Source: an uncultured Prochlorococcus sp.
GTDB taxonomy: Bacteria > Cyanobacteriota > Cyanobacteriia > PCC-6307 > Cyanobiaceae
Length of the DNA stretch: 64,000 nucleotides
Direction: 5' to 3'
Assembly: GCA_902606505.1 (NCBI GenBank)
Contig: CACLGU010000002.1
Location: 1-64,000, forward strand
Both the position numbers and the translations under genes were made by a program. Under the pieces are notes generated by a model, which saw only the letters and a program-made list of their open reading frames with translations, made no database searches and was not told where the DNA came from. Below, piece after piece: positions 11,860-22,500 of this stretch (position 1 is the stretch's first letter; every line of letters begins with the position of its first letter).

Positions 11860-11976
11860 ATGCTAAGAACAATCGTAGTTTTTGCCCCAATTGTAGCTGC
11901 TTTGGCTTGGGTTATATTCAATATACAAAAACCAGCAAGAGAGCAATTCAATAGGGACTTTTTAGGTAAGGATTAA
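11860..11976 (+). CDS. psbY: Photosystem II protein Y
   Basis: The 38-residue protein has one transmembrane helix ([19 protein letters not shown]) and a C-terminal basic-acidic tail ([15 protein letters not shown]). It matches the PsbY subunit, a peripheral single-helix component of the photosystem II core near cytochrome b559. The AACAGGAT before the ATG is a weak ribosome site. trmFO begins 6 nt after its stop, so the two are probably co-transcribed. Confidence 0.8.
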   Translation: MLRTIVVFAPIVAALAWVIFNIQKPAREQFNRDFLGKD

Positions 11977-11982
11977 TCCAAT

Positions 11983-13395
11983 TTGTTAGATAAAGAGGTA
12001 ATAATTATTGGAGCTGGCCTCGCAGGATCTGAAGCCGCTTGGCAAGTAGCGAATTCTGGTGTACCAGTTAAATTAGTTGAAATGAGACCTATCAAATTAA
12101 CTCCAGCTCATCATTCGAGTGAATTTGGAGAACTGGTTTGTAGTAATAGTTTTGGTGCTTTAAGTCCTGATAGAGCTTCAGGTTTATTGCAAAAAGAACT
12201 TAGAATTTTTAAATCATTGATAGTTCAAACAGCTGACAAATTTGCTGTTCCTGCCGGAGGTGCTTTGGCGGTTGATAGATCTAAATTTAGTAACGCTTTG
12301 ACTGAAGCATTATCAAATCATCCTTTAATCGAAATTAAGAGATTTGAACAATTGGATCTCCCAAGTGTAGAAAATATAACTATCCTGGCTACTGGCCCCT
12401 TAACAGCCGATGAGCTGTCCTATAAAATTCAAGATTTTACTGGTATCGATGAGTGTCATTTTTTTGATGCCGCTAGTCCCATAATTCATGGAGATTCTAT
12501 TGATCAAGAGCTCGTATTTAAAGCTAGTAGATACGACAAAGGAGATCCGGCATATCTAAATTGCCCTATGGATAAAAATGATTACATCCATTTCAGAAAC
12601 GAACTTATAGAAGGAGAACAAGCTAATTTAAAAGACTTTGATAAAGAATCAGCTAATTTCTTTGAAGCTTGCTTGCCAATTGAAGAAATTGCTAGAAGAG
12701 GAGTTGATACCATGAGATATGGACCATTGAAATCAATTGGGTTGTGGAATCCAAAATGGGGAGATTTATTTGATAGGGAAAATAGACTGAAAAAGAGACC
12801 TCATGCAATTGTCCAATTAAGGAAAGAAGATTTAGAAGGTAAATTACTAAATATGGTGGGTTTTCAAACTAACCTCAAATGGTCAGAACAAAAAAGAATA
12901 TTTAGGATGATTCCTGGTTTAGAAAAGGCTGAGTTTGTACGTTTTGGAGTAATGCATAGAAATACTTTTTTAGAATCTCCAAAATTACTTTTACCTACCT
13001 TGCAATTTATGAAAAGACAAAACCTTTTTGCGGCTGGTCAAATAACGGGGACGGAAGGTTATGCAGCAGCAGCAGCAGGGGGCTTGCTTGCAGGAATAAA
13101 TGCATCCTTATTAGCTAAGGGTAAAAAACCAGTAAGTTTTCCTAATCAGTCAATGATTGGTTCTCTAATGAATTTTATCAGTAACAAAAATCAAATATTA
13201 TCTAATCAGAAAAAGAATAAATTCCAACCCATGCCTGCTTCATTTGGTTTAGTTCCAGAACTAACTAAAAGAATAAAAGATAAAAGATTAAGGTATAAAG
13301 CTTATCAAGAAAGATCTACAGAAGCTTTAAATGACTTTAAAAATAAACTAGATTCTTGTTTTGATAAAGACCACTTACTCAGCAAAATTTACTAA
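11983..13395 (+). CDS. trmFO: Folate-dependent tRNA (uracil-5-)-methyltransferase
   Basis: Forms 5-methyluridine at position 54 of tRNA using methylenetetrahydrofolate and FADH2. The N-terminal FAD dinucleotide fold [11 protein letters not shown] (10-20) and the conserved VCSNSFGA with catalytic-type Cys53 are present. So is a C-terminal [19 protein letters not shown]-site motif. 470 residues is the normal length. The TTG start follows psbY by 6 nt and gives the canonical N-terminus ([16 protein letters not shown]). Co-directional with psbY and crtH. Confidence 0.93.
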   Translation: MLDKEVIIIGAGLAGSEAAWQVANSGVPVKLVEMRPIKLTPAHHSSEFGELVCSNSFGALSPDRASGLLQKELRIFKSLIVQTADKFAVPAGGALAVDRSKFSNALTEALSNHPLIEIKRFEQLDLPSVENITILATGPLTADELSYKIQDFTGIDECHFFDAASPIIHGDSIDQELVFKASRYDKGDPAYLNCPMDKNDYIHFRNELIEGEQANLKDFDKESANFFEACLPIEEIARRGVDTMRYGPLKSIGLWNPKWGDLFDRENRLKKRPHAIVQLRKEDLEGKLLNMVGFQTNLKWSEQKRIFRMIPGLEKAEFVRFGVMHRNTFLESPKLLLPTLQFMKRQNLFAAGQITGTEGYAAAAAGGLLAGINASLLAKGKKPVSFPNQSMIGSLMNFISNKNQILSNQKKNKFQPMPASFGLVPELTKRIKDKRLRYKAYQERSTEALNDFKNKLDSCFDKDHLLSKIY

Positions 13396-13419
13396 GATTA
13401 ATTATCAAAGATCCAAAAA

Positions 13420-14964
13420 ATGGAATTAAATAAGGAAAACTTCGATGCAATTATTATTGGCTCAGGAATAGGAGGGTTAGTAACTGCTTCACAATTGGCG
13501 GCAAAAGGAGCTCAAGTATTGGTTCTTGAGAAATATATTATTCCAGGCGGGAGTGGTGGCTCTTTTAAAAGAAAAGGCTATACCTTTGATGTAGGGGCTT
13601 CAATGATTTTTGGATTTGGAGAGAAAGGTTATACCAATCTATTAACTCGTGCTTTGCAAGACGTGAATGAAAAATGCGAAACTATTCCCGATCCTGTTCA
13701 ACTGGAATATCACTTACCACATAACTTTAATATTTCTGTAGATAAAAATTATGAGCAATTTATAAGCAAATTATCAGCTAGTTTTCCCAAGGAAAAAAAA
13801 GGTATCAAGAAATTCTATGATACTTGTGCAAGTGTATTTAAATGTTTAGATTCAATGCCTCTTTTATCAATAGAGGATCCAAGTTATCTTTTTAAAGTTT
13901 TCTTTAAATCTCCATTATCCTGTTTAGGTTTAGCTAGATGGTTACCTGCAAATGCAGGAGATGTTGCGAGAAAGTTTATAAAAGATCCTGAACTTTTAAA
14001 ATTTATCGATATCGAATGTTTTTGTTGGTCTGTAATGCCAGCTCTAAAAACCCCTATGATTAATGCGGGAATGGTATTTACAGATAGGCATGCTGGAGGG
14101 ATAAATTATCCAAAAGGGGGGGTTGGAAAGATAGCAGAGAAGTTTGTTTCTGGTATTGAAAAATTAGGAGGAAAAGTTAGATATAAAGCCAATGTGACTG
14201 AAATCCTTTTGAAGGATGAGAAAGCAGTAGGAGTTAAGCTTTCAAATGGGGAAGAGATTTTTTCAAACATTATTGTATCCAATTCCACTAGATGGGATAC
14301 ATTTGGATTAAAAGATAATAAAAAAGGTTTAATTTCAAGTGAAAACGTGCCAAGAAGTGAATATAAGTGGTCAGAAACTTATAAACCCTCACCCTCTTTT
14401 GTTTCGATTCACCTTGGAGTAGAAAAAAATCTAATAACCAATAATTTTAATTGCCATCACATAATTGTTGAAGATTGGGACGAATTAGAAAGTGAAAAGG
14501 GAGTTGTTTTTGTTTCTATACCTACTTTGCTTGACTCATCTTTAGCTCCAGAAGGTAAACATATCGTACATGCATTTACACCTTCATCAATGAGTGAATG
14601 GGAAGGCCTATCAAGGAAAGAATATTTGCAAAAGAAAGAAAAATACTTTTCATTTCTTGTTGAAAAAATATCAACTATTCTTCCTAATCTTGAACAAAAT
14701 ATCGATCACAAAGAAATTGGTACGCCCAAAACTCATAAAAAGTTTCTTGGAAGATATGAAGGTAGTTATGGACCTATTCCTAGTAAAAAGTTGCTTGGAC
14801 TTTTGCCAATGCCTTTCAATACTACAAAAGTTAAAAATCTTTATTGTGTAGGGGATTCATGCTTTCCTGGTCAAGGCTTAAATGCAGTCGCTTTTAGTGG
14901 ATACGCATGCGCTCATAAAATAGGTGCAAAATTAAATATAAACAGTTTTAAATTGCCAGACTAA
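13420..14964 (+). CDS. crtH: Carotenoid (prolycopene) isomerase
   Basis: FAD-dependent enzyme converting poly-cis lycopene to all-trans lycopene in carotenoid synthesis. N-terminal IIGSGIGGLVTASQLA (12-27) and EKYIIPGGSGGSF match the CrtISO family. Further marks are HLPHNFNISV, DRHAGGINYPKGGVGKIAE and the C-terminal GDSCFPGQGLNAVAFSG. 514 residues is the usual length. It starts 24 nt after trmFO. Confidence 0.92.
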   Translation: MELNKENFDAIIIGSGIGGLVTASQLAAKGAQVLVLEKYIIPGGSGGSFKRKGYTFDVGASMIFGFGEKGYTNLLTRALQDVNEKCETIPDPVQLEYHLPHNFNISVDKNYEQFISKLSASFPKEKKGIKKFYDTCASVFKCLDSMPLLSIEDPSYLFKVFFKSPLSCLGLARWLPANAGDVARKFIKDPELLKFIDIECFCWSVMPALKTPMINAGMVFTDRHAGGINYPKGGVGKIAEKFVSGIEKLGGKVRYKANVTEILLKDEKAVGVKLSNGEEIFSNIIVSNSTRWDTFGLKDNKKGLISSENVPRSEYKWSETYKPSPSFVSIHLGVEKNLITNNFNCHHIIVEDWDELESEKGVVFVSIPTLLDSSLAPEGKHIVHAFTPSSMSEWEGLSRKEYLQKKEKYFSFLVEKISTILPNLEQNIDHKEIGTPKTHKKFLGRYEGSYGPIPSKKLLGLLPMPFNTTKVKNLYCVGDSCFPGQGLNAVAFSGYACAHKIGAKLNINSFKLPD

Positions 14965-14978
14965 ACGGTTTATTTTAA

Positions 14979-15485
14979 ATGATAGAAAAGTTTAAAACTC
15001 TTTTTTTTGTGAAAAGTTCGTTGATTTCTTTATATCTAGCGCTTACAATTCCTATCCCATTTGTTTCAATTGATAGATTAAAAATTCCCTCTTTTATTAC
15101 ATTCTTTTTAGGCCTTTATTTAATAATCAATATCACAAGTGATTATGTAGAAACTTGTAATAATAAAATTTCATATAAAACAAGCTTTATTTCTAAAATC
15201 CTAGGAAAAAAAAATTGGGAGATTTCTTGGAAAGATATTAAGTTAATCAAATCTTTACCAACTAGTCAGGGTAGTAAAGTTTATTACTTTAATACTCATC
15301 AAGGTGATAATTTTCTTGTCCCTCAAAGAGTGGAAAATTTTGAAAAATTTTTATTAATTGTTTCAAGGAATACTGGCATTTCTGTTAATAAATTATCTTA
15401 CATATCACCTCTATGGACATATAAATTACTAACATTACTATCAGTTTTAATGATTGTTGGTGAACTTTTTGCTTTTTTAAATTAA
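14979..15485 (+). CDS. Conserved-type membrane protein of unknown function
   Basis: The 168-residue product has two hydrophobic segments near the N-terminus (about 14-30 and 38-52), a soluble middle rich in aromatic and lysine residues (about 55-145) and a C-terminal helix (about 148-166). The middle contains WEISWKDIKLIKSLPTSQG and YYFNTHQGDNFLVPQR, suggesting a small beta-rich PH-like domain between helices. That is inference. It follows crtH by 14 nt and overlaps the convergent response-regulator gene by 4 nt. Confidence 0.6.
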   Translation: MIEKFKTLFFVKSSLISLYLALTIPIPFVSIDRLKIPSFITFFLGLYLIINITSDYVETCNNKISYKTSFISKILGKKNWEISWKDIKLIKSLPTSQGSKVYYFNTHQGDNFLVPQRVENFEKFLLIVSRNTGISVNKLSYISPLWTYKLLTLLSVLMIVGELFAFLN

Positions 15486-16219
15486 ATATTATCAATACTG
15501 AATCGATAACCTTGTTGTCTGACAGTGGTTATTCCCCCACCTTCTCCTAACCCAGCTTGTTCTAATTTTCTCCGAAGAGTTAACACCTGAGTATCTACAG
15601 ACCTAGGACCTCCACTGAAGGGCGGCCAGGCCATCCTTAAGAGCTCTTGACGACTCCTTACCATTCCTGGTGGCATTAGGAGAGCGCATAGTAGTGCAAA
15701 CTCCCTAGGGCTTAATTCTACGGGTTTCTCACTAAGAGTAACTTGTCTTAAAAGAAGGTGAACCTCTAGTGGTCCAACCTCTACTTTTTCTTGTAATCCA
15801 ATCCTGCCTCTTTTTAAAAGTGTTCTACATCGTGCTGCAAGCTCTTCGAGTCCAAAAGGTTTTCTGAGAACATCATCAGCACCTTCATCTAAAAGATTTA
15901 CTAATGCTTCAACACCTGATCTTGCAGTTAAAACTATGACAGAGGACCCCAATTGTTGGGCGAGTCTCATTGCCGTATTCTGATCGAGGATTTCAGCGCT
16001 AACTAATAGGTCAGGTGATTGTTCTCTGCATAAGTCAACAGCTTCTGCAGCTGTACCTACTGCCGCAGCTAAATGGCCATCTTGGCGAAGCCTTTGAACA
16101 AGGACCGTTCTTAGTGTGGGGTGAGGTTCAACAACTAGAACTCTTGAGGGGGTTTGAGAGCTCTGAGGCAATTGTGAACTGCCAGGAGTTGAAGCTAAGA
16201 TTTGCTCAGTTGATTGCAT
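15482..16219 (-). CDS. OmpR/PhoB-type response regulator with degenerate receiver
   Basis: The 245-residue protein has an N-terminal tail of about 25 residues rich in Gln, Ser and Pro. A receiver-like domain (26-137) and a C-terminal winged-helix DNA-binding domain (about 145-240: LSPREFALLCALL, VDTQVLTLRRKL, RQQGYRF) follow. The receiver lacks key phosphorylation residues: the acidic pair is Glu31-Pro32, and the phospho-acceptor position in PDLLVSAE is Ala75. Thr98 and Lys120 remain. It therefore probably acts independently of phosphorylation. Its codon and amino-acid use (Ala, Leu, Arg, Gln rich) is less AT-driven than that of its neighbours. Confidence 0.85.
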   Translation of the reverse strand: MQSTEQILASTPGSSQLPQSSQTPSRVLVVEPHPTLRTVLVQRLRQDGHLAAAVGTAAEAVDLCREQSPDLLVSAEILDQNTAMRLAQQLGSSVIVLTARSGVEALVNLLDEGADDVLRKPFGLEELAARCRTLLKRGRIGLQEKVEVGPLEVHLLLRQVTLSEKPVELSPREFALLCALLMPPGMVRSRQELLRMAWPPFSGGPRSVDTQVLTLRRKLEQAGLGEGGGITTVRQQGYRFSIDNI

Positions 16220-16305
16220 TCTTAATTACTGTTTGGCCGGGCAATTTTTGATCATCCTTAATAAGGTATAACAAATGCTAAATAAAAATCAGAATCTATC
16301 GAATT

Positions 16306-16575
16306 ATGACATCATTTGAAAATCCTAAAGCAATTCGTCATTTTCAATCAATTTGCGATAATCTCCAGGACTTAGTTACTCGTTTTCATACGCCATCTGA
16401 TCTTAAATTATATAGTGATGGTTATCTCCAAGCCTTAAGGAATTGCAGTAGTTTAGAGCAAAATGATCAAGAAAAATTAGAAAGATTAATTGAAAGATGG
16501 ATTCTAGATCCGTCAAGCTTTATTGATCCAGAAGGGGATGAAAATAAAGGCTTTTTTGATAAAAAAAGAATTTAA
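16306..16575 (+). CDS. Small soluble cyanobacterial-type protein, 89 aa
   Basis: Starts MTSFENPKAIRHFQSICDNLQDLV; all-helical appearance with an acidic C-terminal segment (WILDPSSFIDPEGD). It looks like a small conserved cyanobacterial protein family of unknown function, possibly DUF6761, recalled from memory and not confirmed. Divergent from the response-regulator gene, sharing an 86-bp upstream region. No signal peptide, membrane helix or catalytic motif. Confidence 0.6.
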   Translation: MTSFENPKAIRHFQSICDNLQDLVTRFHTPSDLKLYSDGYLQALRNCSSLEQNDQEKLERLIERWILDPSSFIDPEGDENKGFFDKKRI

Positions 16576-16623
16576 AATATTAATTTTTATTAATCAATTC
16601 AGTATTTATACTTACTAATTGTC

Positions 16624-16947
16624 TTAAGACGCTAATTCAATTTCTATTTTTTCTTTAAGAGATCCTGAGTTGTACATCTCAATAAGAATGTCTGACCCTC
16701 CAAGAAACTCTCCTTTTAAGTAAACTTGCGGAATTGTTGGCCAATTTGAATATTCTTTAATACCTTCTCGTATAGAAAAATCACTTAAAACATCAAACGT
16801 TTCAAATTCTACTCCCAAGGAATTTAGTATTTGCACTACATTGTTGGAAAAACCGCATTGAGGCATTAATTTTGTCCCTTTCATGAAAACCATTACTGGA
16901 TTAGAATCAATCATTTTTTGTATTTTATCTTTTGTTAGTTTGTCCAT
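16624..16947 (-). CDS. grxD: Monothiol glutaredoxin, CGFS type
   Basis: The 107-residue protein has the CGFS active site (31-34) in MPQCGFSNN, the glutathione-binding TIPQVY segment and GGSD near the C-terminus. CGFS glutaredoxins bind and transfer [2Fe-2S] clusters and act in iron homeostasis. Its start lies 3 nt after the stop of the bolA-like gene. The pair is a well-known functional partnership forming a bridged Fe-S complex, which supports both calls. Confidence 0.92.
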   Translation of the reverse strand: MDKLTKDKIQKMIDSNPVMVFMKGTKLMPQCGFSNNVVQILNSLGVEFETFDVLSDFSIREGIKEYSNWPTIPQVYLKGEFLGGSDILIEMYNSGSLKEKIEIELAS

Positions 16948-16950
16948 AAT

Positions 16951-17181
16951 TCAATTTGGAGTTTCTGTTTTTAATGCCAGTGCATGGATAGCCTCTGAAG
17001 CTAATTCTTCCTTCAAAGCAGAATAGACTAGCTGGTGTTGTTTAACTAATGATAATCCATTGAATTCAGATGCAATTACAGTTACTTGTAAATGATCATT
17101 TCCCTTAAGGTTTTCAACAAAAACTTTGGAACTTGGAATTTTTTTAGTGATTAAATTAATAACCTCTGCTTTCGTAATCAT
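16951..17181 (-). CDS. bolA: BolA-family protein
   Basis: The 76-residue protein has the BolA fold sequence: a variable N-terminus, DHLQVTVIASEFNGLSLVKQHQLVYSAL and a C-terminal AIHALALKT containing the conserved histidine. It probably forms a cluster-bridged heterodimer with the CGFS glutaredoxin encoded 3 nt downstream. Annotated in many genomes as BolA or IbaG type; which subgroup cannot be told here. Confidence 0.88.
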   Translation of the reverse strand: MITKAEVINLITKKIPSSKVFVENLKGNDHLQVTVIASEFNGLSLVKQHQLVYSALKEELASEAIHALALKTETPN

Positions 17182-17193
17182 AATTAACTTTAA

Positions 17194-17721
17194 TTAACCT
17201 TTGTATTTTGTCTCAACAAATCCTAGTTGGATCAATCTTTCATAAGCTTCTTTACCTTCTGGGCTATTAGGTGACATTATTCTAATTGTCTCAACAAGCA
17301 AGGGAACTGCAACCTCAGGCTTTTCAGTTTTTATATACATGGATGCTAATCTCTCATTTGATTCTGCCAAAATTTGTAATGTTTCCTTTCCTTTCATTTG
17401 CATTTCATTTGGTATTCTGGCATCAACTCCTTTGAAGGATGAATTTAGATCAGAATAAAAAGAAGCAAGTTGCTTTGCTAATTTTCTAGCGTCTAAGTAA
17501 GAATCCTTAGCTTTTTCGAAATCCCCATTTTTAATATATTTATCACCTTGTTTTATGAAATATTCTACGTTTGAAATGGAAAGTTTTTTGCTTTCATTTG
17601 ATAGTACTTTGAAGTCTTTTGGATTCTTTATTTCTGCATGGACTTCATTTATGTAAGGAACATTTCCAAAAAATATAAATGAAATTGTGATTAATTTTAA
17701 GAATTTCATTTTCTTATTCAA
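17194..17721 (-). CDS. Exported helical-repeat (TPR-like) protein
   Basis: The 175-residue product has a signal peptide (basic start, hydrophobic about 8-20, cleavage near HA-EI, residue 30). Helical repeats follow; GDKYIKNGDFEKAKDSYLDARKLA is one TPR-like unit, and VAVPLLVETIRIMSP with PEGKEAYERLIQLGF a second. It is likely periplasmic or in the thylakoid lumen. Located 12 nt upstream of bolA on the same strand. No specific function can be assigned. Confidence 0.65.
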   Translation of the reverse strand: MNKKMKFLKLITISFIFFGNVPYINEVHAEIKNPKDFKVLSNESKKLSISNVEYFIKQGDKYIKNGDFEKAKDSYLDARKLAKQLASFYSDLNSSFKGVDARIPNEMQMKGKETLQILAESNERLASMYIKTEKPEVAVPLLVETIRIMSPNSPEGKEAYERLIQLGFVETKYKG

Positions 17722-17752
17722 TTATTAAATTTTATAGTAACTTATTGCAGAT

Positions 17753-18427
17753 TCATCTACCTACATTTTTTAATGCTTTTTGTTCCTCTTGAGTCATTTT
17801 TTCATTTAGAAATGTATTAAATTTTTTGATAGGAAAGTTTAAATAATCAGTTATTACTATTGGTTTTCCAAATGATAAACAAAACTCGCCCCTAAAATTA
17901 GGAGGAACTTTACTGTAGGCAATTCCAATTGGGACGATAATAACTGATGTTGTTTTTTTTGTAGCTAATCTAGCTAATCTATATAGTCCTTCTTTGAGAA
18001 ATAATTTTTTTCCATATTTATTAATCTTTCCTTCAGGGAAAACAACTAGTTGTTCTCCTTTTTGTATAAGATCAATCGCATATCTTAACGCTGAGAGTGA
18101 TGGCGATAATTGATTTATCGAAAAACATCCAAGTCTTTTTAAAAACCAACCTTGTATTCCTTTCATTTCAGATTTAGTAACCATAAATCTACAATCCTTT
18201 TTTGTTACCCTTCTACCCATTGCCATAGTGAGTACTAAGCCGTCCCATCTTGATCTGTGGGTTGGAGCCAAAATGATAGAGGAATTTATGGGAATTGAAA
18301 AACCATTATTTAATATTTTCTTTTTTCTAAAAAAGAACCTCAAAACAACGTCTTGGGTAACGAACATTGCAATAAATCCCAATACAGGGTTGATTTTATG
18401 CCAAATATCTAATGATTTCTTGTTCAA
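17753..18427 (-). CDS. plsC: 1-acyl-sn-glycerol-3-phosphate acyltransferase family
   Basis: The 224-residue membrane-associated protein has the acyltransferase HX4D motif THRSRWD (His57, Asp62) and the phosphate-binding FPEGK (130-134). An N-terminal hydrophobic stretch is at about 14-30. PlsC enzymes add the second acyl chain to lysophosphatidic acid. Substrate specificity cannot be inferred, and some cyanobacterial family members act on other lysophospholipids. First of the minus-strand run leading to grxD; divergent from pdxJ. Confidence 0.85.
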   Translation of the reverse strand: MNKKSLDIWHKINPVLGFIAMFVTQDVVLRFFFRKKKILNNGFSIPINSSIILAPTHRSRWDGLVLTMAMGRRVTKKDCRFMVTKSEMKGIQGWFLKRLGCFSINQLSPSLSALRYAIDLIQKGEQLVVFPEGKINKYGKKLFLKEGLYRLARLATKKTTSVIIVPIGIAYSKVPPNFRGEFCLSFGKPIVITDYLNFPIKKFNTFLNEKMTQEEQKALKNVGR

Positions 18428-18527
18428 GTTCTATTAACTATATATTAATAATCTAAGTGTTTGCCTTTTTTTATTAGCTATTATTGGGCGGTTAATAGAT
18501 TGTCTAGAAACTTAGATTTTTAAAATT

Positions 18528-19244
18528 ATGGCTACTTTAGGAGTAAACATTGATCATATTGCAAATGTAAGGCAAGCAAGGAAAACTGTGGAGCCAGACC
18601 CTGTACAATTTGCTTTTTTAGCTGAATTAGGAGGCGCAGACTCCATAACAGTTCATCTAAGAGAAGATAGAAGACATATACAGGATAGAGACGTATTCCT
18701 TCTAAAAGAGACTATAAAAACAAAACTCAATTTAGAGATGGCTGCTACAGAAGAAATGTTAGAAATTGCAAAAAAAATTCTTCCCGATTATGTAACGCTT
18801 GTACCCGAGAAAAGAGAGGAAGTTACTACTGAAGGCGGGTTGGATGTAATAAGTAATGTGAAATACCTTAAGAATTTTGTTAGAAATTTAAAAAAATCAA
18901 ATATTGAAGTTAGTGCATTTATTGATCCTTCTGGTGACCAGATAAATTATTCCAAAGAAATAGGGTTTAACTTTATAGAATTACATACTGGGAAATATGC
19001 AGAACTATCGGGATCTAAACAGTATGATGAGCTCCAAAGGATTATAGAGTCTTCACATTTGGCAAATGACCTCGGATTAGTTGTTAATGCTGGTCATGGC
19101 CTTAACTACAATAATGTTAAAAAAATTGCATCAATTAACAATATGAACGAGTTAAACATAGGTCATAGTATTGTTTCAAGGGCTTTAGCGATAGGATTAG
19201 AAAAGTCTGTACGTGAAATGAAGTCCCTTATTACATCAAATTAA
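18528..19244 (+). CDS. pdxJ: Pyridoxine 5'-phosphate synthase
   Basis: Condenses 1-deoxyxylulose 5-phosphate with 3-amino-1-hydroxyacetone 1-phosphate in vitamin B6 synthesis. Family signatures are [13 protein letters not shown] near the N-terminus, [28 protein letters not shown] and a C-terminal NAGHGLNY and [11 protein letters not shown]. 238 residues is standard. It is the first gene of a long co-directional run continuing through ycf54 and recCBD. Confidence 0.96.
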   Translation: MATLGVNIDHIANVRQARKTVEPDPVQFAFLAELGGADSITVHLREDRRHIQDRDVFLLKETIKTKLNLEMAATEEMLEIAKKILPDYVTLVPEKREEVTTEGGLDVISNVKYLKNFVRNLKKSNIEVSAFIDPSGDQINYSKEIGFNFIELHTGKYAELSGSKQYDELQRIIESSHLANDLGLVVNAGHGLNYNNVKKIASINNMNELNIGHSIVSRALAIGLEKSVREMKSLITSN

Positions 19245-19252
19245 ATTTCAAA

Positions 19253-19570
19253 ATGACAACATATTATTTTGTAGCGGCTAGCGAAAAGTTTTTAACAGTT
19301 GAAGAACCAATTGAGGAAATTTTAAAAGAGAGGATGAGGAATTATAAAGAGAACAATAAAGAAATAGATTTCTGGCTTTTAAAAAATCCATCATTTTTGC
19401 AAACCACCCAATTTGTTGATCTAAAAGCAAAGATTCCATCTCCCCCCGCAGCTATTTTATCGACGGATAAAAAATTCATAACCTTTCTTAAGCTGCGTTT
19501 AGAGTTTGTTGCTGTTGGGGAATTTGAATATCCGAATGCAGAAATAACTGATCCGTTTAAAGTTGAGTAA
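19253..19570 (+). CDS. ycf54: Ycf54 family, Mg-protoporphyrin monomethyl ester cyclase factor
   Basis: The 105-residue protein begins MTTYYFVAASEKFL, then EEPIEEILKERMRNY, EIDFWLL and the C-terminal FITFLKLRLEFVAVGEFEYP. This is the Ycf54/DUF2488 family found in oxygenic phototrophs. It is needed for normal amount or activity of the AcsF cyclase that makes the fifth ring of chlorophyll. It lies 8 nt after pdxJ. Confidence 0.88.
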   Translation: MTTYYFVAASEKFLTVEEPIEEILKERMRNYKENNKEIDFWLLKNPSFLQTTQFVDLKAKIPSPPAAILSTDKKFITFLKLRLEFVAVGEFEYPNAEITDPFKVE

Positions 19571-19587
19571 CATTAATAATCAGTAAA

Positions 19588-22500
19588 TTGCTCAATCTAT
19601 ATAAGTCAAACAAAATTGAAGTAATTAGTGAGCTGTTGGCAGAAGAATTAAAAATATGTCCTCCTCTCATTACTGAGAATTTAGAAATAGCAGTTCCGAA
19701 TTATTTTTTGGGTAAATGGTTAAGTGAACAAATAACTATAAAAAACAAAATAAGTGCTCTTTATGAATTAAAGACAATATCAAGTTATACGGAATCATTA
19801 TTGACAAAATTTTTTCCAGGAATTGATATGGGTTTATGGAATTTTGAGTCTATTAAATGGGGCATTATTGATTCATTAGAAGAATTAAATAGCTTTAAAG
19901 AATCGTTTCCGATTAGAAATTGGATTAATAAATATTTGGCTAATAAAAAGACAATTGATGGAGACATATATAATTTGACAAAAAAGATCACGAATAATTT
20001 TATTGATTATCTAATTTTTAGACCTGAAATGATTGAGGAATGGAATAGATGCGAAATTAATTCACTTAATCTATTTAAGAATTTAAATTCAGATCAGTTT
20101 TGGCAACCTATTTTATATAAATTATTAGAGAAAAAAATAACTGAAAAACCATCATGTTTATACATGATTGAAGTAATAAAGAATTTAAGAAAAATTAAAA
20201 ACTTTCAAATTAAAGTACCAAATCAAATTTATATTATTTGTGATAATAACTTATCTAAATTACATATTAATTTTTATTCAGAACTTTCAAAATATACTAA
20301 GGTAAATTTATATTTATTATCTGCAGGGGACGATTTTTGGAATAGAATTAATTGTCTTGAAGGCGAGTTAGAATTTGATAATTTTAAAAGTAAATTAAAT
20401 TTTAATAATACAAACATAGAAAAAATATTTGGTAAATTTGGAGCAAACTTTCAGAAATTAATTGAGGAAAATATTAATAAAGAAGGTATAAATTTAAAAA
20501 ATAATTTAATATATATTGATCCAACATGTAATTTTTACAAGAAGAAAGATATTCCTCTTCTTAATCAAATACAAAAAAGACTAATTGATAATAATAGCAA
20601 TGATTTTATAGTAAAAGAAAGTGATGATTCAATATTACTTTGTGAGCATTTTAATCAGAATAGTCAATTAGAATTTATAAGAAATAAAATTATAGAAATT
20701 ATAAACTCTCGCAAGAATATTAAATATAGTGATATTGCTGTTTTATCTCCACAAACTAATCAAATTAAACCTTATCTAAGGTATATCTTTAATAATGAAT
20801 TAATTAATGGTGAGATGATACCTTATTTTTTTATTGATGATGATAATTATGCTTCTCCAGACATTTATAAATTTTTAATTGACATCACTGAAATAGCAAA
20901 TGAGAAAATTACCCTTGAAAAAATAGATTATATTCTTTCAAAAAAAGTAACTCAGAACATTTTTGATTTTGATATTACTGAGAAGGATGAACTTATTTTT
21001 TTACTTACCCAAGTTGGTTTCCATTGGGGATTAGATGCTAATGAAAGATTAGGTGAAGAAAAAAATACTCTAGAGTGGTGTATAAATAGAATTACTTTAG
21101 GCCTAATTTATGAAAAAGAAGTCGATTTAGGTACTTTTAATTTAAAACCATTTAGCTTCAAAAATATAAGTTTAGATTTGAACAAATGGGTTAAATTATT
21201 ACTTGATTTTAAAAAATATATTAATTTGCTAAGAGGATCTTTTCCTTACTCAATTTGGGTTGAAAAGATAAAATTTATATTAAAAAGTATTTCTGATGAT
21301 AATTCAAATTTCAATTTAGAAATAAGTGAAATAAATAGAATTCTTGACAATCACTCAATACCTTCAATTCCTCATGATCTTATTTTGTTAAATGTTTTTA
21401 GAGAGATATTAATTTCTTTCATAAATGAAGCTAAATATCAAAGCAAATCACGTATCAATAAGATCCTTATAAGTGATATTGAAAATTCAAGGCATATTCC
21501 ACACAAGGTTATCTTCTTAATAGATATGAATAGTGTTTATTATCCAAAATTATCAAAGAATGAAAATATTAATTTATTAAATAATAAATATTATCTTGGC
21601 GATCCATCAGTTTTTGAAAGAGAGAAATATTCATTTCTTGAGTTGTTAATTTCCTGTAGAGATAAATTTATAGTTACTTGGGTGAAGAATGACAAAAACA
21701 ATAAAAAATTAGATATTTCTTTTCCTATAAAAGAGTTAATTTCTTTTTTTGATAGTTTTTTAAACCAAAGTCAAAGAGAACTAATAATTAAATATTCTGA
21801 TTTAAATAAAAAAGAAATAATTGATCTTGAAAGTTCTGAGATAATTAAAAGAAATTATTCTTTAGTAGAAGATATAGATTGGAATGGAAAAAAATCTGAT
21901 ATTAAAAACTATAAACTATCAGAATTGATTTATTGGTTCAAGACTCCACAAAAATATTGGCTAAATAAAAAAAATATTTCTCCCAAGGAAATATTTATTC
22001 ATCATCCAGATGAGGAGTATGTAAGTAATCTGCAGAAGTCGCAACTAATTACAAAAATAATCCAGGAATTGGAGATTGATAACCCTAATGTTATTGATGA
22101 TTTAAAAAATTTGAATATCAATGATCAATTGGTTGAAAATGGTATTATTATGCCCAAAAATAGTATTTTTATAAAAGAAAAAGAAATCAAAGATTTATTG
22201 GAAAGTCTATCTAAAAGTTTGAGTGAACATAATCAGATTAATAGAATTTATGTTAAATCAAATGCAAATAAACAAGAATATTTTATCTCTGATGACACCG
22301 TAATTGAATTAATTCATTCGAAATTAAGTTTAAGTCGTTTGACAGAGGTTTGGATAAAATCACTATTCATTTCTTCTTTAAAGAAAAATATAAAAAAGAC
22401 CAAAGTAATTTATAGAACTGAAAATTATTATAAATCGCAAATTATTCAATCACCTGGAAAAATTGAGTCAAATTTAATTTTGGAGGAATATATAAATATT

